Below, one piece after another: positions 54,483-63,144 of a DNA stretch of 64,000 nucleotides. The notes beneath the pieces were generated by a model. The model saw only the letters and a program-made list of their open reading frames with translations. It was not told where the DNA came from and made no database searches. Numbering within the stretch: the stretch's first letter is position 1; each line of letters starts with the position of its first letter. Origin of the DNA: DASYPP01 sp036006525 (GTDB lineage: Bacteria; Gemmatimonadota; Gemmatimonadetes; Gemmatimonadales; GWC2-71-9); assembly GCA_036006525.1 (NCBI GenBank), contig DASYPP010000009.1:47179-111178 (forward strand), read 5' to 3'. The translations under genes and the position numbers were made by a program.

Positions 54483-55924
54483 TTAATCTCATTCCCATTG
54501 AGATCCCTTACGGAAATCGGCCCCAGATTCAATGCCTCGATGCCGGGTCGGATCGTCGCCAGATCGCCGACCACCACGATGGTGAACCGGTCGGGCTGGA
54601 GATACTGCCGAGCGACCCGCTGCACATCCTGGGTGGTGACCGCCATGACACGGGTGACGTAATCGTCGTAGTAGGTCATCGGGAGCCCGAAGCGCAGCAG
54701 CCCCACGACCTGGCCCGCCATCTGGCTGGTGGTCTCGAAGTCCGCCGCCAGTCCCAGGGCCAGGTAGGACTTGGCTCGCTCCAGTTCCACCGCGTCGACC
54801 GCGGTGTCTCGAATCCGGCGGAACTCCTTGAAGAACTCGATCAGCGAGCTGTCGGTCACGTTGGTGCGGACCGCGGAACGGGCGGTGAAGGGGCCGGGAA
54901 GGGGACGGTATGCGAAGCCGGACCCCGCGCCATAGGTATAGCCCCTGGTCTCCCGCAGATTCTGGTTCAGCCGCGAAGAGAACGAGCCACCCAGCAGGTT
55001 GTTCATCACCTCAATCGCGGCGTAGTCCGGATTGCTGCGCTCCACGCCGGGCCGCCCGATGAAGATCACCGACTGCGCCGCGCCCGGTTTGTCCACCAGG
55101 TACACCGTGGTCGGCCGATCGACCGGAGCCACGGTGGTGCTCGGCGCAGCTCCCGACGCGGGAGCCCGCCAGCTGCCAAAGCGCTGCGCCACCGCGGCAC
55201 GGGCCTCGGCGAGGGTGATGTCGCCCGCGATCACCAGCACCGCGTTGCCCGGGCTGTAGTGCATATTGTAAAAGGCGCGCACCTTGGCCGAATCGAGGCC
55301 CGACGTGGTGATCGAGTCGCCACCGATGGGCTGGTGATAGGGATGACCGGCAGGGAAGACCAGCGAGTTGAACGCGAGGGCGGCCATGGTATTGGGCTGG
55401 TCCCGCTGCTGGAGAATGCTGGCCAGCCGGAGATCGCGCTGCCGGTTCACCTCGGCGGACTTGAACGTCGGCCGCAACACCACGTCGGCCATGAGGTCCA
55501 GGGCCTCGCCCATGGTCCGTCGCGGGGTCTTCAGGTTGACGTAGCTCGCATCCCAGTCGGAGCTGGTCGAAAGACTGGCACCCAGGAACTCGGCCTGCGA
55601 CGCGATGCCGATCGCATCGCGAGTGCCGGCGCCTTCATCCAGCATGTCGGCTGTGAAGCTGGTCATGCCGGGCGAGGCCTGGTCCAGCCGGCCGCCGCCG
55701 GTGAAGGCCAGGCTGAACTGGACCAGCGGGACCTCGTGCATCTCGATCACGTAGAGCTTCATCCCGTTGGGGAGTTGCTCGGAGCGAACCGGCGGAATTT
55801 TGAGCCGGGACGGCGGACGCAGGGCAGGGGGCTTGGTGCGGTCGAACGCCGAGCCCTGCGCGAAGGCGGTCGAGGCGGACAAGGCGGTCAGCCCGGTCAA
55901 CAGCCCGAGAGAAAGGCGATTCAT
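54479..55924 (-). CDS. M16 family peptidase-like subunit lacking the zinc motif
   Basis: 481 residues with signal peptide (LSLGLLTGLTALSASTAFAQ). The M16 fold is recognisable (LPNGMKLYVIEMHEVPLVQF, FYNMHYSPGNAVLVIAGDI, LRETRGYTYGAGSGF), but where HxxEH should be, the sequence reads TSFTADMLDEG. It should be the catalytically silent half of a two-subunit M16B protease. The upstream gene encodes the active half, and the two overlap by 4 bp. Confidence 0.9.
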   Translation of the reverse strand: MNRLSLGLLTGLTALSASTAFAQGSAFDRTKPPALRPPSRLKIPPVRSEQLPNGMKLYVIEMHEVPLVQFSLAFTGGGRLDQASPGMTSFTADMLDEGAGTRDAIGIASQAEFLGASLSTSSDWDASYVNLKTPRRTMGEALDLMADVVLRPTFKSAEVNRQRDLRLASILQQRDQPNTMAALAFNSLVFPAGHPYHQPIGGDSITTSGLDSAKVRAFYNMHYSPGNAVLVIAGDITLAEARAAVAQRFGSWRAPASGAAPSTTVAPVDRPTTVYLVDKPGAAQSVIFIGRPGVERSNPDYAAIEVMNNLLGGSFSSRLNQNLRETRGYTYGAGSGFAYRPLPGPFTARSAVRTNVTDSSLIEFFKEFRRIRDTAVDAVELERAKSYLALGLAADFETTSQMAGQVVGLLRFGLPMTYYDDYVTRVMAVTTQDVQRVARQYLQPDRFTIVVVGDLATIRPGIEALNLGPISVRDLNGNEIK

Positions 55925-57285
55925 GGCGTGGCCTCCGCGGCCGTAACGGCCATTTCAGTCTTGCCCTGGGGGACGACGCTCAATATCACGCGGTGTGCGC
56001 CGAGGTACTGGCGGGCCACCCGCTGGATGTCCTGGGCGGTGACGGCGTGATATCGCGCCAGATCCTGCTGGAAGTAGTTGGGCGTTCCCGTGAAGTAGAA
56101 ATACGAATCGAGCCGGTCGGCCTTGGAGCTGATCTGTTCCAGTCCATTGAGGAAGTCCGACTCGATGGAGTTCTGGGCCTGCTCCATCTCCCGCGCGGTG
56201 GGCCCCTCGGTCATGAGGCGGTGCAGCTCGGCATCGATGGACCGCTGCAACTCGGGGAGCGAATGCCCCGGTTTTGCCGTGGCAAAGATGGTGAAATCGC
56301 CATCCAGCCGCTTGCCATCATTGTACGACACGACGCCGGTCGCGATCTGCTGATTGTAGACCAGGGCCTGGGTGAGCCGGCTGTTCTTGGCGCCGGTCAG
56401 GAGGTAGGACAGCACGTCGAGCGCCGCGTCATCCGCCGAGTAGAGCTTCACCGTGTGCCAGTGATTGTAGACCCGGGGCAGCTGCACCCGGTCCTCGATC
56501 GTGGCGACCGTGTCTTTGGCCAGGGTAAAGGCGGGCGCAACGGGGCGGGTGACGGCCGGCCCCCGGGGAATTTCCCCGAAGTATTGCTGCACCAGCGCCT
56601 TCACATCCGACGCCGTCACGTCCCCGGCCACCGCAAGCACCGAGTTATTCGGTGAGTAGTATTGCCGGAAGAAATCCTTGGTATCCTCGAGTGACGCGGC
56701 GGACAGGTCGTCCATGGACCCGATCACCGCCCAGGAGTAGGGATGGCCCGCCGGATACAGCATGCGGGCGAGATTCTCCCAGGCCAGGCCATAGGGCTGA
56801 TTTTCATAGCTCTGGCGCCGCTCGTTTTTCACCACGTCCCGCTGCAGGTCCACCTTCTCGGTCGTCATGGTCGGCAGGAACCAACCCATGCGGTCCGCCT
56901 CCAGCCAGAGCATGAGGGGCAGGGCATTGGCCGGCCCTTCCTCGTAATAGTTGGTGCGATCGTTGGTGGTCGAGCCGTTGTTATCGGCCCCTGCCGCCTC
57001 GAGCAGCCGGTCGAACGCGGGATACTCGGCGTTCTGGGAGCCCATGAACATCAGGTGCTCGAACAGGTGGGCGAACCCGGTGTGCCCCGGTTTCTCGTCG
57101 CCGGAGCCGACCAGGTGCCAGATGTCGACCGTCACGTTGGGGATCGAATGATCCTCGTGGACAATCAGGACCAGGCCGTTCGGCAGAGTGTCTACGGTGA
57201 TCGGCACCGACAAGCGTGTCGCCTGAGCCGCTAGCGAAGAAGTCAGCAGAGGCATTAGCCCAAAACTGAAGAGCCAGCGTTTCAT
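55921..57285 (-). CDS. M16 family zinc peptidase, catalytic subunit
   Basis: 454 residues with a signal peptide (LFSFGLMPLLTSSLAAQ). The inverted zinc motif is HLFEH at residues 73-77 (GFAHLFEHLMF), with the downstream acidic ligand region around KNERRQSYENQPYG. The C-terminal half is the second M16 domain. It is periplasmic by prediction. Paired with the silent subunit downstream, it should form the clam-shell protease of the M16B group. It follows a long intergenic repeat. Confidence 0.93.
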   Translation of the reverse strand: MKRWLFSFGLMPLLTSSLAAQATRLSVPITVDTLPNGLVLIVHEDHSIPNVTVDIWHLVGSGDEKPGHTGFAHLFEHLMFMGSQNAEYPAFDRLLEAAGADNNGSTTNDRTNYYEEGPANALPLMLWLEADRMGWFLPTMTTEKVDLQRDVVKNERRQSYENQPYGLAWENLARMLYPAGHPYSWAVIGSMDDLSAASLEDTKDFFRQYYSPNNSVLAVAGDVTASDVKALVQQYFGEIPRGPAVTRPVAPAFTLAKDTVATIEDRVQLPRVYNHWHTVKLYSADDAALDVLSYLLTGAKNSRLTQALVYNQQIATGVVSYNDGKRLDGDFTIFATAKPGHSLPELQRSIDAELHRLMTEGPTAREMEQAQNSIESDFLNGLEQISSKADRLDSYFYFTGTPNYFQQDLARYHAVTAQDIQRVARQYLGAHRVILSVVPQGKTEMAVTAAEATP

Positions 57286-57347
57286 ACACTTGTCCTTTAT
57301 GGAGTTTTCATCCCGGCGTGCGTCCCGTTGGAGGACCTTTGCGCGGT

Positions 57348-57492
57348 ACCGTTTTCAACTCAGAGTCTCAGAGGTACTCCCTGGCGACGGTTCTTTCGGT
57401 GAAAACTATCAATGTTTGTTATGGACTCGATCAGTTTGGAATGAAATTGTTGGTTGTTCTCTGAGCCTTTGAGTCGCTGAGTTGAAAACGGT
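57348..57492. repeat. inverted repeat upstream of the M16 pair
   Basis: Left arm 57348-57376 starts ACCGTTTTCAACTCAG and right arm 57459-57492 ends with its perfect 16-base reverse complement. Inner parts carry CTCAGAG/CTCTGAG-type units with looser pairing. The interior of about 80 bases holds no gene. Confidence 0.85.
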
Positions 57493-57536
57493 CGTCTCCC
57501 AGAGGTACCCGGACTACCCCACCCCCGCGAACCTCC

Positions 57537-58124
57537 TTACCAACTTCGAACCCAACTCACCGGCATCTTCAGAGCTTCCGCGGCGAAGTATCCGAGCTCG
57601 CGGCGGTAGCTGCCGGAGATCGGGCTGGTTCTCGTGGGCGACGAGTAAGGTATCAGGTCCATTCGCCGGGCTTCGAACCGGAGCCGGCACATGTGAAATG
57701 GATCGCTCACCAGCAGGACGGAGTGGAGGTCCCGCTGTTTCAGCCAGAGCCCGACCGCCTCCATGGAGGCGTCGGTCGACCGCCCTTCGGGTCTCACTAT
57801 GATGACCGAATCGGGAATACCGTTGCTCAATACGTAGCGGCGGCTCACCATGGCCTCGCTCTCGGTGTCCCCGCTGGCGGTGCCTCCGGTCACCATCAAC
57901 AGGGGAGCCAGACCCGCTTTGTACAGCGTGATCCCGTGGTCCAGCCGGGCCTTGAGGACAGGAGAGGGGTGGCCGTTGTACTGGGCGGCGCCCAGGACGA
58001 CGATCGCATCGGCCTTCTGGCGCTGGTCGCGCCGACTCACCACCACGACGATAAGAAATGAAACGACGTACGCGAGGGCGACGCCTACCAGGAGGAAGAG
58101 ACAGCCCGTTCTGCGGAGAGACAC
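57537..58124 (-). CDS. YdcF/ElyC family (DUF218) membrane protein
   Basis: 195 residues from a GTG start. One membrane helix (CLFLLVGVALAYVVSFLIVV), then the DUF218 domain: ADAIVVLGAAQYNGHPSPVL, MVTGGTASGDTESEA and LLVSDPFHMCRLRF. Relatives such as ElyC and SanA act in envelope integrity at low temperature or in vancomycin tolerance. It lies 9 bp after the beta-CASP gene in the same direction. Confidence 0.88.
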   Translation of the reverse strand: MSLRRTGCLFLLVGVALAYVVSFLIVVVVSRRDQRQKADAIVVLGAAQYNGHPSPVLKARLDHGITLYKAGLAPLLMVTGGTASGDTESEAMVSRRYVLSNGIPDSVIIVRPEGRSTDASMEAVGLWLKQRDLHSVLLVSDPFHMCRLRFEARRMDLIPYSSPTRTSPISGSYRRELGYFAAEALKMPVSWVRSW

Positions 58125-58133
58125 AGGGGGAAA

Positions 58134-59525
58134 TTAGTGGAGGTCGAAGGACTCTCCAAGTTTGGGAATCACCACCTCTTTCACGCCCTCTTCGCGGAGG
58201 ATCTCCGCCATCGCGGCCAGCGCTTCGGCTTCGCCATGCACCGCGAAGGCGCGCTTGATGGGCCCGCCCAACGAGCGGACCCAGGCCCTGAGCTCATCCC
58301 GATCGGCGTGGGCCGAATAGCCGTCGATCCGCTCTACTTCGGCCTGCAGGGTGACCGGCTCGCCATAGAGCTTCACGTCCTTCACTCCGTCTTCGATTCG
58401 GCGGCCCAGGGTTCCTTCGGCCTGGTACCCCACGAAGAGAATGATGTTCCGGTGATCCTCACCGTGGTTCCGGATATGGTGGAGAATCCGGCCGGATTCG
58501 ACCATACCCGAGGCCGCGATGATCACCGCGGGTCCGTGCAGGCGATTCAGGGCCTTGCTGTCGTTGACATCGCGGATGTAGTGGACCAGGGGGAAGTCGA
58601 AGAGCTCGCCGGCCCGGTCCATCAGGTTCTCGCGGCGGTCGAAGATTTCCGGGTGCATCCGGAAGACCTGGGTGGCGTCCACCCCGAGCGGGCTGTCGAT
58701 GTAGACCGGGATGCCGGGGATCTTGTCACTGCGGTAAAGCTGGTGCAGGGCGTACACGATCTCCTGGATCCGGCCCAGGGCAAAGGCGGGAATGAGGATT
58801 TTGCCGCCCCGAGCGGCGGCGCGGCGCACCACCTCGCCCAGGCGGTCCTCGGCGCCCTGGACGCTCTCGTGCACCCGGTTGGCGTAGGTGGACTCAATGA
58901 TCAGGGTGTCGATCGGGCCGCTCGGCGCTTCCGGGTCGCGAATGATGGGCAGTCCCTTGCGGCCGATGTCGCCGGAGAACACCAGCCGGTGACCGCTCTC
59001 TTCGGTGATCCGCATGTCGATGCAGGCGGAACCCAGGATGTGGCCCGCGTCGAGATACTCGAAGCTCAGATTCTTGCGGAGGTGGTGCACCCGCCTGTAG
59101 GGAATCGCCTCCATCAGGTCCTGCACCGCGATCGCGTCTACCAGGCGGTAGAGCGGCTGGCTTTCTTCGCTCGCCCTGCCGTGCCGGGTCAGCAGCTCGA
59201 AATCCTTTTCCTGGATATTCGCCGCATCGGGCAGCATGACCGCGCAGAGATCGCGGGTGGCGGGGGTAGAAAAGATGGGGCCATGGTAACCGCGGTTCAC
59301 CAGCAGGGGGAGCCGGCCGATGTGATCGATGTGGGCATGGCTCACCACCACGAAATCGATGCGGCGGGGATCGAAAGCGAGATTCTGGTTCAGGTCGTGG
59401 ACTTCCTTGCGGTGGCCCTGGAAGAGACCGGAGTCGAGGAGAATCCGGGCGCCGGCGGCCTCCAGCATGTGCATGCTGCCGGTGACCTGGCCGGCGGCCC
59501 CATGGAAACTGAGCTTCAGCGGCAT
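58134..59525 (-). CDS. metallo-beta-lactamase fold hydrolase with beta-CASP domain
   Basis: 463 residues. The MBL core has SHAHIDHIG (near 62-70), later metal ligands in LDAGHILGSA and FSGDIGRKG. The beta-CASP insert begins about 200 (IPAFALGRIQEIVYAL) and the RNA-specificity motif region ends with DGYSAHADRDEL and AVHGEAEA. This is the CPSF73/YSH1-like bacterial group, most likely a ribonuclease. It is distinct from RNase J in lacking the long C-terminal domain. Confidence 0.92.
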   Translation of the reverse strand: MPLKLSFHGAAGQVTGSMHMLEAAGARILLDSGLFQGHRKEVHDLNQNLAFDPRRIDFVVVSHAHIDHIGRLPLLVNRGYHGPIFSTPATRDLCAVMLPDAANIQEKDFELLTRHGRASEESQPLYRLVDAIAVQDLMEAIPYRRVHHLRKNLSFEYLDAGHILGSACIDMRITEESGHRLVFSGDIGRKGLPIIRDPEAPSGPIDTLIIESTYANRVHESVQGAEDRLGEVVRRAAARGGKILIPAFALGRIQEIVYALHQLYRSDKIPGIPVYIDSPLGVDATQVFRMHPEIFDRRENLMDRAGELFDFPLVHYIRDVNDSKALNRLHGPAVIIAASGMVESGRILHHIRNHGEDHRNIILFVGYQAEGTLGRRIEDGVKDVKLYGEPVTLQAEVERIDGYSAHADRDELRAWVRSLGGPIKRAFAVHGEAEALAAMAEILREEGVKEVVIPKLGESFDLH

Positions 59526-59586
59526 ATTAACTCGTTCTTGGTTGTCATTTTCGGCAAGCGGGCTGGAGCATTTCTTCAGGGTTGGT

Positions 59587-59702
59587 TTCGAGGCGCTTTA
59601 CCGCCGAGAGCGAGCAACCGCGAGAACGCCGAAGACACGACAGAGTCAGTCCTCCGCGACCTCGCGGTTGTTTTGCGTCCTCGGCGGTAAGGGGCCTCGA
59701 AG
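59587..59702. repeat. inverted repeat between the beta-CASP and upp genes
   Basis: TTCGAGGCGCTTTACCGCCG from 59587 pairs with CGGCGGTAAGGGGCCTCGAA ending at 59702. A second inner pair, CAACCGCGAG and CTCGCGGTTG, lies within it. The remainder of the 59526-59743 gap shows nothing else. Confidence 0.85.
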
Positions 59703-59743
59703 CTCGAATGCACTGGATGGGGACGCACGTACACCGCTGGGAA

Positions 59744-60388
59744 TCATCCAGTTCCAAACAGCCTGTCCCCGGCATCCCCCAACCCGGGAAGAATGAACCC
59801 GTGCTCGTTCAATTCCCGGTCCAGGGCGGCGGCATAGATCGGCACGTCGGGGTGATGGTCGAGCATGCGCTTCACGCCCACCGGCGCCGCCACCAGGCAG
59901 AGGAACCGAATATGCTGGGCGCCGGCCTGCTTCAGCGCGTCCATGGCCGCGACCGCGGAGCCGCCGGTAGCGAGCATGGGATCGAGGACCAGGAAGTCGC
60001 GGACGCCTTCGGCGCCGGGGATCTTGAAATAATAGTCGTGGGGGCGGAGGGTTTCCTCGTCGCGATAGAGACCGATGTGACCCACCCGGGCCGAGGGAAT
60101 CAGCGAGGCGATGCCGTCCACCATGCCAAGCCCGGCGCGGAGAATGGGCACCAGGGCCAGCTTGCGGCCGGAGACCTGGCGGCCGGTCGTGATTTCCAGC
60201 GGAGTCTCCACCTGGACCGGGTCGGTCGGGAGATCGCGGGTGACTTCGTAGGCCATCAGGGTGGCGATCTCGGAGACCAGCTGCTTGAAGTCCCGGGTGC
60301 CGGTCTTCCGGTCCCGGAGCAGGGTCATCTTGTGAAGAATGAGGGGATGGTCGATGACGGTGAGGTTGGGGAAGGGCGGGGGAGGCAT
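59744..60388 (-). CDS. upp: uracil phosphoribosyltransferase
   Basis: Pyrimidine salvage enzyme, uracil plus PRPP to UMP, 214 residues. The PRPP motif reads VLDPMLATGGSAVAAMD, and the uracil-binding C-terminal segment is present as AAALDRELNEHGFILPGLGD. LVPILRAGLGMVDGI is the N-terminal signature. The start is ATG at 60388. Alone between two repeat elements. Confidence 0.95.
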   Translation of the reverse strand: MPPPPFPNLTVIDHPLILHKMTLLRDRKTGTRDFKQLVSEIATLMAYEVTRDLPTDPVQVETPLEITTGRQVSGRKLALVPILRAGLGMVDGIASLIPSARVGHIGLYRDEETLRPHDYYFKIPGAEGVRDFLVLDPMLATGGSAVAAMDALKQAGAQHIRFLCLVAAPVGVKRMLDHHPDVPIYAAALDRELNEHGFILPGLGDAGDRLFGTG

Positions 60389-60431
60389 GGGCAGGAATAT
60401 GCCGCCGTGCCGGGGGCTGGGGCAAATTCGA

Positions 60432-60527
60432 GTGACGAGAAGCGGGTGACGAGTAGCGGGTGACGAGTAGCGAGCCGCTGAGGGGGGTGGGGAAGAGGTT
60501 TGCTGTTCGCTACCCGCTACTCGCTAC
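60432..60527. repeat. inverted repeat with 14-mer tandem arm
   Basis: Left arm 60432-60474 repeats GTGACGAGTAGCGG-like units three times; right arm 60506-60527 (TTCGCTACCCGCTACTCGCT and AC) is the reverse complement of about one and a half units. Confidence 0.85.
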
Positions 60528-60573
60528 AGGCAGTGTTTCAGATTGATTCAGAAGCTTGGAAGGGGCGGGGGAG

Positions 60574-60636
60574 CCACCAAGGCACAACAACGTAAAGGGT
60601 GCGTGGGTTTAACTTTACGCTACCATACCTTGGTGG
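60574..60636. repeat. inverted repeat upstream of tRNA-Phe
   Basis: CCACCAAGG and CGTAAAG in the left arm (60574-60597) pair with CTTTACG and CCTTGGTGG in the right arm (60613-60636), separated by 15 bases. The rest of the gap to the tRNA holds a TATATT-like -10 at about 60749 but no convincing -35. Confidence 0.8.
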
Positions 60637-60765
60637 TCCTTACCCTTCTGGCCGTACGGTGAGGCCGGCGAGACGGGACCGAAAACCCGTTCGCCAGCTA
60701 TGAGGACGAGGGAGTTGGAGGGCGGTGCACAGGGGGGTGGGGCTGCTTATATTGTTTGCCCTTCG

Positions 60766-60838
60766 GGCCAGGTAGCTCAGTTGGTAGAGCACGTGACTGA
60801 AAATCACGGTGTCGGGGGTTCAATTCCCTCCCTGGCCA
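60766..60838 (+). tRNA. tRNA-Phe (GAA)
   Basis: A full cloverleaf of 73 bases: acceptor GGCCAGG/CCTGGCC, D arm with GTAGCTCAGTTGGTAGAGC, anticodon stem CGTGA/TCACG with loop CTGAAAA (anticodon GAA), and T loop TTCAATT. The 3' CCA is not encoded. It reads toward the DinB-like gene, 71 bases downstream. Confidence 0.97.
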
Positions 60839-60909
60839 CTGGGGGTGCCCTGAACCGGGGCACCTCTTTTTTCTTCATCCGAACCGGCACCCTCCCCTTG
60901 GAGTTTCCC

Positions 60910-61440
60910 ATGAGATCTTCAGCGCTGCTGCTCGGTTTCCTGCTGCTTGGCACTTCGGCTCACGCGCAGGCGACCACCGCCAACAACCCCGCCGTCACCA
61001 CCGCCCGCCAGCTCTGGGAGCAACTGACCAACTACATCACCACCGCCGCCCAGGACACCCCCGAATCGCTTTACGCCTATCGCCCCACCCCCCAGGTACG
61101 GAGCTTTGGGCAGCTTATCGGCCACCTGGCAGGGTCGCAGAACCTGATCTGCGGAACGGCGCTGGGTGAACCCACGCGGGAGGAGGACGCGATCGAGAAG
61201 AACGTCACCGGCAAGGCGGAACTGGTCGCGGCGCTGAAAGCTTCGACCGCGAACTGCGTACGCGCCTATGCCCAGACCGATCAAGCCGCGCTGGCACCCG
61301 TCAAGCTCTTCGGCCAGGATCACACCCGACTCTACGCCCTGATGATGAATGCGACGCACAATGGCGAGCACTACGGCAACATCGTGACCTACCTGCGTCT
61401 GAACGGCATCGTGCCGCCGTCCAGCCGGCCGCGACCCTGA
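60910..61440 (+). CDS. secreted DinB-like protein
   Basis: 176 residues from the ATG at 60910. Signal peptide (SALLLGFLLLGTSAHAQA). A four-helix DinB/YfiT-type domain follows, with possible metal ligands His in LIGHLAGSQ and His pairs in NATHNGEHYGNIVTYL. Most DinB relatives are cytoplasmic thiol-S-transferases, so the export signal is notable though common in this phylum. The frame is open upstream through the tRNA, which cannot be coding. Confidence 0.85.
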   Translation: MRSSALLLGFLLLGTSAHAQATTANNPAVTTARQLWEQLTNYITTAAQDTPESLYAYRPTPQVRSFGQLIGHLAGSQNLICGTALGEPTREEDAIEKNVTGKAELVAALKASTANCVRAYAQTDQAALAPVKLFGQDHTRLYALMMNATHNGEHYGNIVTYLRLNGIVPPSSRPRP

Positions 61441-61517
61441 ACAAGAACGGCAACCCTGTAGTCGGTCGAGATATCCAAGCCCGGGTCCACACGACCTTCC
61501 CAGACCCCGAGCCGACC

Positions 61518-62147
61518 ATGCAAATCCCCCATCTAACCCGGGCGGCGCGCCTTGCCGCCCTTTTCATCATCTGTGCTTCCCCCGCCGGGGCCCAGCGGCC
61601 GGTCACTCACAACACCCTCACCTCCGACACGTTACCCAGAGTCACCCTCCATCTCGATTCCACTTTCACCTACCTGGGCACCCAGAGTTTTGTCCTCTAC
61701 AACGTCGCGAACGCCGAGCAGCACTTCTTCGCCGAGCTGGACGGGAAACGGATCAAGCGGTTTGTCTGGATTCAGTTCGAAGGGTACCTGCCCGACAAAC
61801 CCCACACCTACAATTACTCGCGCGACACCACGATGACCCTGTGGGGCCGGACCATCTATCGGAACAGCGCGCTGTGGCAAATCCCGACCACCGAGCAGAA
61901 TCCCGCCTCCGACGGCGCGCACATGCGGCAGTTTCTGCGGGATCGCGGGCTGACGATGGCGCCCGCGATGCTGTACCACCGCCTGGTCTGGCTGCCGGAA
62001 ACGCCGGCCCGCTACGAGCTGATGATCATCTACATGGAGGACCCGGCCGACCAGGGCGCGCTGGCCGGTCCGTTGACCGGCGACCGGGTGACCGAACTGC
62101 TCCGGGCATCGCTGGCGCGCGCGGGGAGGAGTATCGAGTACCACTGA
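61518..62147 (+). CDS. secreted protein of unknown function
   Basis: 209 residues with a signal peptide (ARLAALFIICASPAGAQ). The mature part is rich in aromatic residues (QHFFAELDGKRIKRFVWIQF and YNYSRDTTMTLWGRTIYRN) with no catalytic motif I recognise. It follows the DinB-like gene by 77 bp in the same direction and may share its transcript. Codon use matches its neighbours. Confidence 0.7.
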   Translation: MQIPHLTRAARLAALFIICASPAGAQRPVTHNTLTSDTLPRVTLHLDSTFTYLGTQSFVLYNVANAEQHFFAELDGKRIKRFVWIQFEGYLPDKPHTYNYSRDTTMTLWGRTIYRNSALWQIPTTEQNPASDGAHMRQFLRDRGLTMAPAMLYHRLVWLPETPARYELMIIYMEDPADQGALAGPLTGDRVTELLRASLARAGRSIEYH

Positions 62148-62159
62148 CAGAGCCGGAGA

Positions 62160-62190
62160 GGCCTCCGCCCCCTATAGAGGGAATATCGCG
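62160..62190. repeat. 31-bp direct repeat, copy 1
   Basis: Identical in all 31 positions to the copy at 63711-63741. It contains CCCT-ATAG-AGGG, a small hairpin. The two copies flank the APH-like and methyltransferase genes. Confidence 0.9.
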
Positions 62191-62263
62191 CTATAGTTCG
62201 GCTGACAGGTAACCCGGAATACGCAGGCTGGTGCGGAAAGACGGTTCACCACCTGGTCAGGCA

Positions 62264-63124
62264 ATGCCGCCCATCGTGATCCCGAAACACCTGGTTGCTT
62301 TGTGCCAGAGGAAACCAGAGCGCGCCGCCTGGCTCGAGAGCCTGCCTCGCGTCGTGTCCGAGCTGGTCGCCCGGTGGTCTCTCACTTTCAACAATTCCCC
62401 AAACTACGAAGGCGGTTGCGCGTGGGTCGTACCGGCCCTGCGCGCCGATGGCACACCCGCCGTCCTGAAACTCGGCATGCCGCACATGGAAGCCGAACAC
62501 GAGATTCTGGGATTGAGGTTCTGGGACGGCAATCCCACTGTGCGAGTCCTTGAATCGGACAAGGTCGCGGGTGCAATGCTTCTCGAGCGCTGTTCGCCTG
62601 GCACTTCACTTCGCGAGTTGCCCGAACCGGAGCAGGACGGCATCATCGCAGGCCTGCTCCGCCGGCTCTGGCGCAGGGTTCCCTCTCCCCATCCTTTTCG
62701 CCCGCTCTCGGTGATGGTCGAGCATTGGGTGCAGGCAACGTTAGCCGACGCCAAGCGGTGGACGGATCCCGGTTTGGTGATGGAAGGGTTGGCAACCTTT
62801 GCCGAGTTGAGCCCGCCACGATCGGGTGACGTGTTACTGGCGACCGACCTGCATGCGGGCAATGTCCTTCGCGCCGAGCGGGAACCCTGGCTGGCGATCG
62901 ATCCCAAGCCGTTCGTCGGCGATCCCTGCTACGACGCGACCCAGCACCTGTTCAATTGCCAGGGGCGGGTGCTGGCCGACCCGGCGGGGACGGTCCGTCG
63001 CATCGCCGATCTGCTGGAGGTGGACAGCGAGCGGGTGCGACTCTGGGCCTTCGCGCGGGCGGCGGCGGAACCGAGGGATGACTGGGAACCCACGAACCCG
63101 CTTGCCCGGGCGCTCAGGGTGTAA
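62264..63124 (+). CDS. APH(6)-like small-molecule kinase
   Basis: 286 residues from the ATG at 62264 (a GTG at 62231 is possible). It resembles the aminoglycoside/hydroxyurea phosphotransferase family: AVLKLGMPHMEAEHEILGLR for ATP binding, then LLATDLHAGNVLRAE as catalytic loop and WLAIDPKPFVGDPCYD as metal site. All key residues are in place. Members include streptomycin 6-kinase, but most environmental ones have no proven resistance role. Confidence 0.85.
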   Translation: MPPIVIPKHLVALCQRKPERAAWLESLPRVVSELVARWSLTFNNSPNYEGGCAWVVPALRADGTPAVLKLGMPHMEAEHEILGLRFWDGNPTVRVLESDKVAGAMLLERCSPGTSLRELPEPEQDGIIAGLLRRLWRRVPSPHPFRPLSVMVEHWVQATLADAKRWTDPGLVMEGLATFAELSPPRSGDVLLATDLHAGNVLRAEREPWLAIDPKPFVGDPCYDATQHLFNCQGRVLADPAGTVRRIADLLEVDSERVRLWAFARAAAEPRDDWEPTNPLARALRV

Positions 63125-63144
63125 GCGAGGAGTAGATTTCCGGC

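Noticed and set aside
54310..60527. CRISPR-like arrays at the tandem-unit repeats
   Set aside because: Units are 7-14 bases, contiguous with no unique spacers, mirrored into inverted repeats, and no cas gene is near.
60700..60909. N-terminal extension of the DinB-like protein through the tRNA gene
   Set aside because: The frame is open but runs through a complete tRNA-Phe; the signal peptide begins at 60910.
62264..63124. Aminoglycoside resistance determinant
   Set aside because: Family resemblance alone does not show resistance; context is a small-molecule or lipid modification pair.
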